Below, piece after piece: positions 18,024 to 26,883 of a stretch of 64,000 bases of DNA (position 1 is the first letter of the stretch; each line of letters begins with the position of its first letter). A program made the position numbers and the translations under genes. A model generated the notes under the pieces. That model was not told the origin of the DNA. It searched no databases and worked only from the letters and a program-made list of their open reading frames with translations. Source of the stretch: G963665925 sp963665925 (lineage in GTDB: Bacteria; Bacillota; Clostridia; Peptostreptococcales; Acidaminobacteraceae); the NCBI GenBank assembly GCA_963665925.1, contig OY762511.1, forward strand, positions 3,410,001 to 3,474,000. Reading direction: 5' to 3'.

Positions 18024-19901
18024 ATGAGAAAGTTACTTACTGCATTTGTGATAATGACATTGTACTTTGCTGCATCGGGAATATCCTTTTCAGAGAATAT
18101 AGCTGATTTAAAAGTTGGAATCTATCCCAATGAACCCCTGCTTTTTTATGAGAATGAAGAGGCGAAGGGATTTATGGTAGATTTGATCAACGAGATTGCC
18201 AGCCGTGAGGGCTGGACTGTGGAATATGTGCCTTACGCCTTTGATGAAGGCCTCTTAGCAGTAGAATCTGGTTCAGTTGACATGATGGTTGGTGTTGCCT
18301 ACTCTGAAGAGCGTGAAAGGCGTTTTGATTTCAATGATGTTGCTCTCTTCGTCAATTGGGGCCAAATATACACGCACCCAAACAGCGGCATTGAATCCCT
18401 GCAGGATCTTCAATCGTCTGAAATCGGTGTTATGAAGGGTGATATCCATTACATTGGTGAAAATGGCCTGAAAAACACCCTGGATCAGTTTGGAATAATG
18501 CCGACATACCGTGAATACGATCAAAAGTCTGACATGCTGTCGGACCTTGAGAAAAAGTCAATTGACGCTGTTATTGTCAATAGAACATATGGCGCTCAAA
18601 ACGCATCCAATTACGATGTAGAAAAAACGCCGCTTCAGCTTAACCCTGTAAACATGCACATCATCTTTCAAAAGGGCACGGGTGCAGGTCTTGCTCAAGT
18701 GTTCGACACTTATTTAAGTGAATGGAAAGCCGACAAACAATCCCTCTACTATTCCAGACTTGAAAACTGGTTGTCCGGTACCATGTCTGAAAGAACACCC
18801 CTCTGGGTATGGCCGGCGATCAGTGGCGGCCTTGTACTTCTTGTTCTGGCAGGCTTGCTCATAGGATTTGCACGCAGGGTGATTTACAAGCAAACGCTTG
18901 AACTCAGGGAGTTAAACCATAGTCTTGAGCAAAAAGTATGTGAGAGAACCATGGACCTCGATGCTGCCAATCAGCATTTAAAGGCGTCTATGCTGACGCT
19001 GGAGGAAAAGCAAGCGGAACTTGAAGAAATGAATGCAATTCTGGAGGAACAGGTTGAGGTCATAGAGAGAACCCAAAGCAGCCTGATAGAATCTGAAAAA
19101 ATGGCCTCTCTTGGTCGCATGGTCGCTTCCATGGCCCATGAGCTCAATACACCTATCGGAATTTGTGTAACACTTCATTCAAACATGAAGCTTGTAACAA
19201 AGCGCATCAGAAAAGCACTTGCGGACAACAAGCTCTGCAAGTCCGAGCTCACGGAGTATCTGGATGATCAGCTGGTTACCCAGGCTATGTTTGAAAATAA
19301 CATTGATTCTGTGGTTGGACTGGTAGAACGCTTCAAAATGCTTTCAAATGACAGAATACATATCAATGAACGCAAGATTAATCTACATAATTATCTGCAT
19401 ATGCAGTTGGAGTCCATGAGCCCTGAACTGAAACGATCAGCGCATGAATATAAAATCGAGTGTCCAAAAGATATTGATTTGGTGCTCGATCCTGCAGCAC
19501 TCACACAAGTCATTAGAAATCTTACCATGAATTCGCTGCTCCATGGCTTTGAAGAAAAGAACAATGGGAAAATCGAAATCAATGTGAAGAAAGTTCGCGA
19601 ACGCGTTCTGATTGAGTATAAAGATGACGGCAAAGGCATAACGGAAGATGTGAGGGGCAAAATGTTTGAGCCCTTCTATACGACCAAAAGAAACCGCGGT
19701 GGAACGGGTCTTGGACTTTCCATAGTGCACAGTGCGGTGACAAAAACCATGGATGGTGAAATACGGGTTGATACACTCCAAACCAATGGGTTAAAATATG
19801 AAATAGAACTGCCTCTTCGGGACACAGAATCCCCGAACTTCTCAGTTCCAAACAAAATCGGCACAATCAACAGGAGTGAAGATCATGAATCGACTAGCTG
19901 A
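18024..19901 (+). CDS. histidine kinase with periplasmic-binding-protein sensor domain
   Basis: A 625-residue kinase. A signal segment (1-20) is followed by a type 3 solute-binding domain (about 30-245, of the amino-acid-binding family), one membrane helix (about 258-280), a long coiled coil (290-365) and the kinase core with H372 in SMAHELNTPIG, N box NLTMNSLLHG, G1 DDGKGI and G2 GGTGLGLSI. The binding domain likely captures an amino acid outside the cell. Start ATG 18024 follows GAGAGGTGG. No receiver protein is encoded nearby; instead the gene overlaps an XRE-type regulator by 17 bases. Confidence 0.9.
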   Translation: MRKLLTAFVIMTLYFAASGISFSENIADLKVGIYPNEPLLFYENEEAKGFMVDLINEIASREGWTVEYVPYAFDEGLLAVESGSVDMMVGVAYSEERERRFDFNDVALFVNWGQIYTHPNSGIESLQDLQSSEIGVMKGDIHYIGENGLKNTLDQFGIMPTYREYDQKSDMLSDLEKKSIDAVIVNRTYGAQNASNYDVEKTPLQLNPVNMHIIFQKGTGAGLAQVFDTYLSEWKADKQSLYYSRLENWLSGTMSERTPLWVWPAISGGLVLLVLAGLLIGFARRVIYKQTLELRELNHSLEQKVCERTMDLDAANQHLKASMLTLEEKQAELEEMNAILEEQVEVIERTQSSLIESEKMASLGRMVASMAHELNTPIGICVTLHSNMKLVTKRIRKALADNKLCKSELTEYLDDQLVTQAMFENNIDSVVGLVERFKMLSNDRIHINERKINLHNYLHMQLESMSPELKRSAHEYKIECPKDIDLVLDPAALTQVIRNLTMNSLLHGFEEKNNGKIEINVKKVRERVLIEYKDDGKGITEDVRGKMFEPFYTTKRNRGGTGLGLSIVHSAVTKTMDGEIRVDTLQTNGLKYEIELPLRDTESPNFSVPNKIGTINRSEDHESTS

Positions 19902-20559
19902 AAAAATCAAAGCAGCACGTTTGAAAGCCAAGCTGACAGAAAAAGAGCTGGCTAAAAAATGCGGACTGTCTGTAGGGTACATCCTTCAGATTGAGTCAGG
20001 GAAAAAAATTGTTAAAGAAGATTTTGCAGAGAAAATACTCAGTGTTCTGGGTGAAAAGAATGAACGCCTTGAACAGGAGCTTCCAAAAGAGGAAGTGAAG
20101 ACGGCTGTCAAAAAGACGGTCTCTAAGCAAAATGAAAGCATACGCAACATCAATCCTACAGGTCAGTGGGCAGATGCGCTGGCAGGTGTTATCAAGTCAT
20201 TCCCAGTTACAGACCTTAAAACATCTAAGGCAGTAGACCATAAGGACTTGCCAATTCTATCGAAGAAAATCGATGGCATTCATGCGGACAAGGTCATGTT
20301 TGTAAAAGCCTCGGATGACTCTGCAAAGGCACTGCACGTGCGAAGAGGTGATGTTGTAACCGTTGCCATAACGCATGAGATTGAAAATGGGAAGATATAT
20401 GTCATTGAGCAAAACGGAGACAAGCAAATACGGTTGCTGCGTAAAAACGGGGAAAAAATCAGCCTGTATCAGTCTGAGGCTGGAACGCCAGTTCTACAGG
20501 TTCAAAAGAATGCACTTAAAGTGATCGGCAAATGCATTAAGACTGAACATATGCTCTAG
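19885..20559 (+). CDS. XRE helix-turn-helix regulator with S24-like C-terminal domain
   Basis: A 224-residue DNA-binding protein. The HTH (3-60) has the pattern KLTEKELAKKCGLSVGYILQIESGKK. After a Lys-rich linker, residues 130-224 resemble the LexA/CI S24 fold: DDSAKALHVRRGDVVTV matches the GDSM...GD region and IRLLRKNGEKISL the following strands. The position of the catalytic Lys appears to be Arg, so autocleavage is doubtful. Start ATG 19885 has AGGAG eight bases upstream and lies inside the kinase gene, implying translational coupling. Its targets are unknown. Confidence 0.82.
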   Translation: MNRLAEKIKAARLKAKLTEKELAKKCGLSVGYILQIESGKKIVKEDFAEKILSVLGEKNERLEQELPKEEVKTAVKKTVSKQNESIRNINPTGQWADALAGVIKSFPVTDLKTSKAVDHKDLPILSKKIDGIHADKVMFVKASDDSAKALHVRRGDVVTVAITHEIENGKIYVIEQNGDKQIRLLRKNGEKISLYQSEAGTPVLQVQKNALKVIGKCIKTEHML

Positions 20560-20648
20560 GATCCTATCCATTAATTTTAGGTGTTCAAAAAAATTCAATA
20601 TTTTGCCAACCTGATTATTTATGAATAGGTTGGGCATAAATAGTCAAG

Positions 20649-20671
20649 AGGAACCGATGAGGTTCCTTTTT
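20649..20671 (+). terminator. terminator after XRE regulator
   Basis: aggaacc / ggttcct with a five-base loop and a T run. Confidence 0.75.
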
Positions 20672-20709
20672 GATTGACATAGGACAAAGTAGGTTAATGG
20701 AGTGTATCT

Positions 20710-21204
20710 ATGATTAAACTTGTTGAAAAAAAGAGATGGTTATGGATTCTGTTTTTTTCGGCGTTGCTCTTCGGAAGTCAAATGATGCAAAGTCAAAGTT
20801 CTATGCAGGATGACACGGATACCGGAGAGAAGGAAAATGAGCAGCTGGAGGAGGTAACAGGTTCTTATTGCGGTTATGTGGCAAGCTTTAAGACCGGGGA
20901 GAGTCAGGTTGACATTGGGAGTTCACTTTCAGAGCTGACCTTTGTTTTCGACAGACAGAGTGTAAGAATGGAATACGAATTTTTACATACAGGGCTGGTC
21001 GATACGAGTGGTGATGTTGAGGCAAGAGACTACTCAAAGGAAGGTGACCGAGTTGAAATGCGACTTGAGCTTGAGCATATTGGCGATGTTCGTGTAGTTG
21101 GAACCATTACAGAAAAAGATTTTACAGGAAAGATATACCTGCCTTGGAGAGGGAAATATGCAACAATGAATTTCATAACGACAAAAGGAAGTGTTGCAAA
21201 TTGA
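20710..21204 (+). CDS. hypothetical secreted or membrane-anchored protein
   Basis: A 164-residue protein I do not recognise. A basic N terminus and one hydrophobic segment (about 9-23) form a signal peptide or membrane anchor; no lipobox is seen. An acidic linker (35-50) leads to a beta-rich domain of about 110 residues containing one Cys. It lies alone between two terminators with a weak ribosome binding site (GGAGTGTATCT) upstream. The 3' end of the coding region forms the left arm of its own terminator. Confidence 0.7.
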   Translation: MIKLVEKKRWLWILFFSALLFGSQMMQSQSSMQDDTDTGEKENEQLEEVTGSYCGYVASFKTGESQVDIGSSLSELTFVFDRQSVRMEYEFLHTGLVDTSGDVEARDYSKEGDRVEMRLELEHIGDVRVVGTITEKDFTGKIYLPWRGKYATMNFITTKGSVAN

Positions 21205-21239
21205 CTTTGCTTGAAGTCAACAGCAGCACTTCCTTTTTT
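21183..21239 (+). terminator. terminator overlapping the 3' end of the preceding gene
   Basis: aaaaggaagtgttg (21183-21196) pairs with cagcacttcctttt (to about 21237), with an inner ttgactt/aagtcaa stem and a T run. The left arm includes the last codons of the gene. Confidence 0.75.
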
Positions 21240-21248
21240 GAATATGGC

Positions 21249-21908
21249 TTACTCAGCAAGACCCATAAGTAAGCGCTTCAGTTCATCTACATTTTTAACA
21301 ATGTGGTTCGCTTGAGCGGCCACAAGCTCTTCTTCTGAGCCGTAGCCGTATAGGACGCCAATGCTGCTGATATCATGTGCCTGGGCGCCGATAATATCAT
21401 GCTTGCGGTCACCGACCATGAAAAGTTTGCTTGGTGCTGTAACTGGCAGATGTGCCAGTACATGGGCAATAACATCTGCTTTGGCAGTTCTTGTATTGTC
21501 GAGTTTACTGCCGCCTACAAAATCAAAGTAGTCTGACATGCCAAAGTGCTTCAAAATATCAAGGGCAAATGGCTCAGGCTTGGAAGTCGCTACAGCTAAA
21601 ATGCAGCCTTGATTTTTCAAATCTCTGAGCATATCTTTAATGCCATCATACGGGATGTTCTCAAAAATCCCTTTTTCCTTAAAGTAGACACGGAAATAGC
21701 CAATGGCTTCCAGTGCCCTAGCTTCATCAAAACCAAAGCTTTGCATGAAGGAATCTTTTAAGGGTGGACCAATGAAGTGAAGCAAATCCGTATTTTTAAA
21801 TCCAGAAATATCAAACTGCTCTAGTGCGTAAATGACGGCATTTGTAATGCCCTCCATGGGGTCTGTTAGAGTTCCGTCCAAATCAAAAAGAATATAGGTA
21901 TTATGCAT
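21249..21908 (-). CDS. HAD-family hydrolase, phosphoglycolate phosphatase-like
   Basis: A 219-residue HAD phosphatase with motif I FDLDGTLTDP (8-17), motif II VATSKPE, a Lys in TRTAKADVI and motif IV MVGDRKHDIIGA. It is the second Gph-like enzyme in the window and has the pattern of the PGMB/YjgE-like group, whose substrates are sugar phosphates or nucleotides. AAGGAGG lies eight bases before the start. It follows the M16 protease gene on the same strand after a terminator-like hairpin. Confidence 0.85.
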   Translation of the reverse strand: MHNTYILFDLDGTLTDPMEGITNAVIYALEQFDISGFKNTDLLHFIGPPLKDSFMQSFGFDEARALEAIGYFRVYFKEKGIFENIPYDGIKDMLRDLKNQGCILAVATSKPEPFALDILKHFGMSDYFDFVGGSKLDNTRTAKADVIAHVLAHLPVTAPSKLFMVGDRKHDIIGAQAHDISSIGVLYGYGSEEELVAAQANHIVKNVDELKRLLMGLAE

Positions 21909-21922
21909 GTCTAGCCTCCTTA

Positions 21923-21969
21923 AAAGGGACCATGCTTAAGAATCACAGATTCATTGAGCTGGTCCCTTT
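21923..21969 (-). terminator. terminator after M16 protease gene (reverse strand)
   Basis: aaagggacca and tggtcccttt form a 10-bp stem; on the reverse strand it is followed by only four T, so read-through into the HAD gene is likely. Confidence 0.6.
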
Positions 21970-21998
21970 AATACTTTGAATTTATGGCTTTGAAGGTT

Positions 21999-24920
21999 TT
22001 ACTTTCTCAGTGGCACAATTACATCAAAGGTATCGGCATTTTCCTTGATGGTCGTGTCATTGCCAAGAACGCAAACGAAATTGTCCTGCATGGTTTTCTT
22101 TAAAAGCTCAGCGTATTGTCTCAAGTCATCCACAGTCGTGCTTAGTATTTCACGTCTGTCCTGCTGAAGCATGTCATAATCTATGCCGGAAATGTAGTTT
22201 GCTGTGGCGGTTCTGCCTTTCATATGCGGCGTCATGGCAGCATCTTCCTTACTGATTGTACCAATAATATACTTGTCCAGAGTGGTCTGGTCCAAGTCAA
22301 GAGATGCAATGAAATCACCAGCGCCATCATAGACATTCAAAGTTTCAGTCAGGTTGGGGTCGCGGTAGGATGCGACTGTCATATTGCCTGTCTGGCTTGC
22401 TGAAATGGAGCAGCCATAAGCACCACCTTTGGCACGGATTCTGTCATGCAGGTATTCGCTGTTGAGTAGCGTTGTCAGGACATGAATACTGCCTGAATAG
22501 TCATAGCCGTGGTTTCTGTAATTAGAAGCCTTGGATACGTACTGGACGCCGCCCGATGTCGTAATGCCTTCATTGATCTGTTTGAAGTTGTAATTGTGTT
22601 CGGCTTTTTCATAAGGTGTATTGTTCATGCCACTATACAAACTGTCAAGTGTTGCCTTAAACCGCATGTAATCCTGGCGTGAGCCAGTTAGGCTGATGAC
22701 GAGCTCGCGTCTGTTAAACACGGCTTTTGAAATCGCTTGGAGTTTGTTAGACAGGGCGTCAGACTCTACATCAAAATTTTGCACCAAATCGCTTAAGAAC
22801 CAGTAGAAATCGAGGCCATAAAGGTGCTCTGTGTATCTTGCGATTGGAGAGTAATAGGACTGGCAGCGACGTCCTGCAATACTATGCCCATTTTGCTGGA
22901 ATCCAGCCTCCATTTTGGATTTGTGTTCCTGCAGCAGGTCCTTCAGGCGTTTTCTGTCTGTAAATTGAGTTTCTACTAGAAGCTCATTTACAAGTGTGTT
23001 GACAACATCGATAGCCTTGCCGATCGCTTTTGTGCGCACAGCGACCTTAGGGTAGAAGGTCTTATCTGTATCGGTTGCCGAGTAAACAATCGACTGGACT
23101 GTAACCCCACCTGTATAGCGGTAGATTTCCTTTGTCAAATCCACATAGGTGTGCTTTTCAGTGTCTAGCTTTCCAAGGAGTATGGTTAGCAGATTGACAT
23201 AAGGCACATCCTCCAGGGCAATGTGGTTCAAATCAAAAATATAGTCAACATAGGCAATATCATTAGAGAAAATATCATGATGCAGCAGGGTTACCTCTTC
23301 CTGTTTTTCAACCGTCTGCGGGATGTTTTCTGCGTCCTTTTCGACATCAGATACAGAGAGCATAGGAATGGTTGCCAGTGCCTCAGTTGAATCTGGAGTG
23401 AGCTGTTTTTCTCTAAGTTGAGCATTGTCCTCTATTAGCTTTTCGATTTCTTTTGAGCTCAATTGTGTCTTGTAAGCTTCCAGTCTCTTTTGAACTTCTT
23501 CAGCTTTTTGATCCCCAAGTCCAGGCTGCGGTTTGAGTAAGATAAGTGCCTGGTGCGGGTTCTGAAGAAACTTTTCTTCCAGGAACTTCTCAAAATGGTC
23601 TGTCTCAATCAGGTCTCTGATGGTTTCTAGAAGACCGCTGTACTTAAGGTATAGAGCAGGATTGTCATTGTAGAGCCAGCTCTGCATGGAGTTGATATGG
23701 TAAATGATGCCCTTGGTAGGGAAGCGAGATGCCTCACGCATGTCATACTCAACAATATTGACAGAAGACCGGATCAAGTCCTTGTCTATGCCGTTCTCAA
23801 TAAGCTGGCGCATTGCATTCTCAATGATATCTACAAACTGGTCCTTTTTATCTGCGCTCGTATTTTTCAAAATAATCGAAACACCTGCATGTGCACCGTC
23901 AGTTGCAGCAGCGGAAACCTCTTCGCCGAGTTCAGCATCGCTGAGAGCCTTTTTGATTGGCGCAGCAGTAGAAGACACCAGTGCATGCTTGAGAATCTGA
24001 CCTGTCAAATACTCGATAGGCTCTGTTACAAGCCCAAGATTGTAGCTGAGCGATAGATAGTCTCTATTCTCTGTGCTTTCATCTTCCGAAACAGGATAAA
24101 ACGCGGTCTTCTCAACACGCTCTGCAAGGGGAGGCTGCAGGCTGATTTTTGAATCAATTTCCTGACGTTCAAAATGACACAGGTAGTCTTCGTTCATATG
24201 CTGAAGATATTTGTCAATATCGCCATTTCCATAAAGGAAAAGATAACAGTTTGAAGGATGATAATACTTCTTGTGGAAGGCTCTGAAATCTTCAAGTGTA
24301 AGGTCTGGAATGAAATCAGGATTCCCGCCTGAAGAGTGGCTGTAGCACGTGTTTGGATAAAGTGCTTCATCTATGAGATCTTCAAGGAATGAGTCTGGCG
24401 TAGAGTAGGCGCCGCGCATTTCATTATAAACCACACCCTTATAGGTAATGGGTTCATCCTTGTCATGGATATCATAATGCCAGCCTTCCTGCATGAATAT
24501 TTCTGGCGTTTCATGCAGCATAGGGAAGAAAACACTGTCCAGATAGACATCCATCAGATTAGTGAAATCTTTTTCGTTCCTGCTGGCAACAGGATAGATT
24601 GTCTTGTCACTGAAGGTCATGGCATTGATGAAGGTTTTCAAAGACCCTTTGACCATGTCCATAAAAGGTTCTTTGGTCTTGTATTTTCTAGAGCCTGAAA
24701 GTACGCAGTGCTCTACAATATGAGGGACACCGGTGCTGTCAGTTGGCGGGGTGCGGAATGCGGCTGAAAAGACCTTGTTGTCATCGTCAGATTCCAGATT
24801 GAGGAGTTTGGCACCAGAGTGTGTATGTTCGAATATATAAGCGATTGCATCAAGTTCCTCAATCGGGTATTTATCAATAAGTTCAAAGCCATGATAAGTC
24901 TTGTTCAATTCATAATTCAT
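21999..24920 (-). CDS. PreP-like zinc metalloprotease (M16C, insulinase family)
   Basis: A 973-residue protease of the presequence-protease group. The inverted zinc motif HIVEH is near residue 69, with the distal Glu in YNEMRGAY near residue 163. It contains the full two-half clamshell expected of single-chain M16C enzymes (about 970 residues), including the M16C-associated central domain (about 450-700). Family members degrade short unfolded peptides. There is no signal peptide, so it is cytoplasmic. The start at 24920 is set by AAGGAGAG; an in-frame ATG 21 bases upstream lacks a site. Confidence 0.92.
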   Translation of the reverse strand: MNYELNKTYHGFELIDKYPIEELDAIAYIFEHTHSGAKLLNLESDDDNKVFSAAFRTPPTDSTGVPHIVEHCVLSGSRKYKTKEPFMDMVKGSLKTFINAMTFSDKTIYPVASRNEKDFTNLMDVYLDSVFFPMLHETPEIFMQEGWHYDIHDKDEPITYKGVVYNEMRGAYSTPDSFLEDLIDEALYPNTCYSHSSGGNPDFIPDLTLEDFRAFHKKYYHPSNCYLFLYGNGDIDKYLQHMNEDYLCHFERQEIDSKISLQPPLAERVEKTAFYPVSEDESTENRDYLSLSYNLGLVTEPIEYLTGQILKHALVSSTAAPIKKALSDAELGEEVSAAATDGAHAGVSIILKNTSADKKDQFVDIIENAMRQLIENGIDKDLIRSSVNIVEYDMREASRFPTKGIIYHINSMQSWLYNDNPALYLKYSGLLETIRDLIETDHFEKFLEEKFLQNPHQALILLKPQPGLGDQKAEEVQKRLEAYKTQLSSKEIEKLIEDNAQLREKQLTPDSTEALATIPMLSVSDVEKDAENIPQTVEKQEEVTLLHHDIFSNDIAYVDYIFDLNHIALEDVPYVNLLTILLGKLDTEKHTYVDLTKEIYRYTGGVTVQSIVYSATDTDKTFYPKVAVRTKAIGKAIDVVNTLVNELLVETQFTDRKRLKDLLQEHKSKMEAGFQQNGHSIAGRRCQSYYSPIARYTEHLYGLDFYWFLSDLVQNFDVESDALSNKLQAISKAVFNRRELVISLTGSRQDYMRFKATLDSLYSGMNNTPYEKAEHNYNFKQINEGITTSGGVQYVSKASNYRNHGYDYSGSIHVLTTLLNSEYLHDRIRAKGGAYGCSISASQTGNMTVASYRDPNLTETLNVYDGAGDFIASLDLDQTTLDKYIIGTISKEDAAMTPHMKGRTATANYISGIDYDMLQQDRREILSTTVDDLRQYAELLKKTMQDNFVCVLGNDTTIKENADTFDVIVPLRK

Positions 24921-25133
24921 TTGATCTCTCCTTTGCGTCAAAAAATATACTATTTCAGTTATGTATATTATACGGGGAAAAGACCAATTTTAAAAGTGTA
25001 AATATCCATATACTGTAAAAAGCGTTAGTAGATTTTAATGGAATGCACGACGGATTGTCTTTAGAGTAATACATTATATATGGGGTAACTATAAATAGGA
25101 GGGTAACTACGTACTTATATGGAGGCGAGTAAG

Positions 25134-26702
25134 ATGAAAAGGGGATTCATATTACTTCTGATGCTTATGCTGATATTTACATCAGCTCTTCCTGCAAATG
25201 CAACATTTGCAAGTGTGAACGACTATTTTGACAAGCTCTTCATTACAATCAGTCAGAGTGCGGGTGATGAGATTGACAGCATTGGATATTCCATGCTGCC
25301 TTCAAAGATTATTGACGATCTGAAAAATGAATATGGCTATGGTGCAGAGGACGTGTCAAGTGTCGTGAGAATCAAGCCGTCTTCTGTTACGGTCGCTTCA
25401 TCGCTTGTAATTAAGGGGGCTAACGTCGTCAATGACAATGCTGGATATATGATTGATTATGCGACAGATGGTCTTGATGCCGTGATTGACAGTATGGCAA
25501 TACAGGTCATTGGAACTGCGACGCAGACCTACGGCGGCACACCAGGAAAGTATGCTGTATATGCATATTCCATGAGTGAAGACATGGAAGAAGCCTTTGT
25601 CATCCTAGATGAGGTGAGCAACATCAAGGACTTGGCATCTGCGCAGACCATTGGTTTGACGCTTTCAACAAAGCTTCTGAATGCGGAAATGAATTATATC
25701 AATGAGCATATGCCTGCAGGACTCAGCAATCTTTATGCGCTTGATAAAGGCGAAGCTCAAGATCTGATTATCTTTGCTGTCTATATAGACAAGCTCAATA
25801 TGGATTGTGGACTTATGGAAAAAGGTGTGAAATTCTATTATCTGAATAAGGAAAATGGTGTCTATTCTTATCCCAACTACCATAATGCAATGGTCTATTC
25901 AACAGTCAATATCTATCCGGATGATAGTGTCTTCTATTACACCTATGATGCTGCAAGACAGTCAGTGGAGTATGCAGAGCTGTATCCGACACGTTCGAAC
26001 ATTTTGGCGGCATATGCCTTTGTTGAAAATGCCCCTGCTATAAATGCATCCAGCGAGCTCAGCGTTAGGGCAAACGCACTTATGGACACCCTGACCCTTC
26101 TTGAAAATACAAGTGCTGGTGAAACAGTCGTCTTTGCCGACGCCAACCTTGAGTTCTATATAAGGACGCAAATAGGCAAGCCATCAGGCACCTTGACCGC
26201 AAACGATCTGGCTGGTGTTGAGGAAATTTATGTTGCTTCAAGTGGAATCAGTGACATAAGCGGCATTGAGTACTGTGTCAATTTGAAGATACTGGATCTT
26301 TCACGAAATTCTATAAGGAGCATTGAGCCGCTGAGAGGACTTAGAGATTTGACCTATTTTGCAATACACAATAATCAGGTTTCTGATCTTGGCCCGTTGA
26401 GCAACAAGCAGAAGCTGACAAAGCTAGTACTTTGGAATAACAGCATAATGGACTTGAGCCCCTTATCTGCTCTATATAATCTGAAGCATTTGGATGTGAG
26501 CCGAAACGATATTGAAGATATTACTGCAATAAGAGAACTTACAAATCTTGAGGTCCTTTCAATTGCTTACAACAACATTAGGAGCATTGAAGCGGTAAGG
26601 TATCTTACAAAGCTCTATCACTTTTATATTGGCGGAAATCCAATATATGACACATCGCCTACAAACTCATATTACAGCAATATAATCAACAAGGACTTTT
26701 AA
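25134..26702 (+). CDS. secreted leucine-rich-repeat protein
   Basis: A 522-residue exported protein. A signal peptide (1-about 25, ending LPANATFA) precedes a roughly 310-residue region of unknown fold, which is rich in Ser, Asp and Tyr. The C-terminal third (about 350-510) consists of six or so 22-residue internalin-type leucine-rich repeats (L..L.L..N.I.DI.PL..L..L). No sortase motif or membrane anchor is visible, so it may be released or bound non-covalently. Start ATG 25134 follows GGAGGCGAG. Its ligand is unknown. Confidence 0.85.
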   Translation: MKRGFILLLMLMLIFTSALPANATFASVNDYFDKLFITISQSAGDEIDSIGYSMLPSKIIDDLKNEYGYGAEDVSSVVRIKPSSVTVASSLVIKGANVVNDNAGYMIDYATDGLDAVIDSMAIQVIGTATQTYGGTPGKYAVYAYSMSEDMEEAFVILDEVSNIKDLASAQTIGLTLSTKLLNAEMNYINEHMPAGLSNLYALDKGEAQDLIIFAVYIDKLNMDCGLMEKGVKFYYLNKENGVYSYPNYHNAMVYSTVNIYPDDSVFYYTYDAARQSVEYAELYPTRSNILAAYAFVENAPAINASSELSVRANALMDTLTLLENTSAGETVVFADANLEFYIRTQIGKPSGTLTANDLAGVEEIYVASSGISDISGIEYCVNLKILDLSRNSIRSIEPLRGLRDLTYFAIHNNQVSDLGPLSNKQKLTKLVLWNNSIMDLSPLSALYNLKHLDVSRNDIEDITAIRELTNLEVLSIAYNNIRSIEAVRYLTKLYHFYIGGNPIYDTSPTNSYYSNIINKDF

Positions 26703-26705
26703 GCA

Positions 26706-26777
26706 GAAAGGCCGATACGTATGAAATGCGGGTATACTAATACGCAAATCGTAACGAATCGGCTTTCGTTTTACGAA
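26706..26777 (+). terminator. probable terminator after LRR gene
   Basis: gaaag-ccgat-acgt pairs with acg-atcgg-ctttc around an inner loop, ending in CGTTTTACG; the T run is short. Confidence 0.55.
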
Positions 26778-26883
26778 AATGCGCATTTTGAGCCTTAATA
26801 TGTATAAATCATATGACAGGCTTTTTTTTGTGTAGTATGATTAAGGGAAGGGTGTATATAGGTGTGAACCACCGGAGGTTGAT

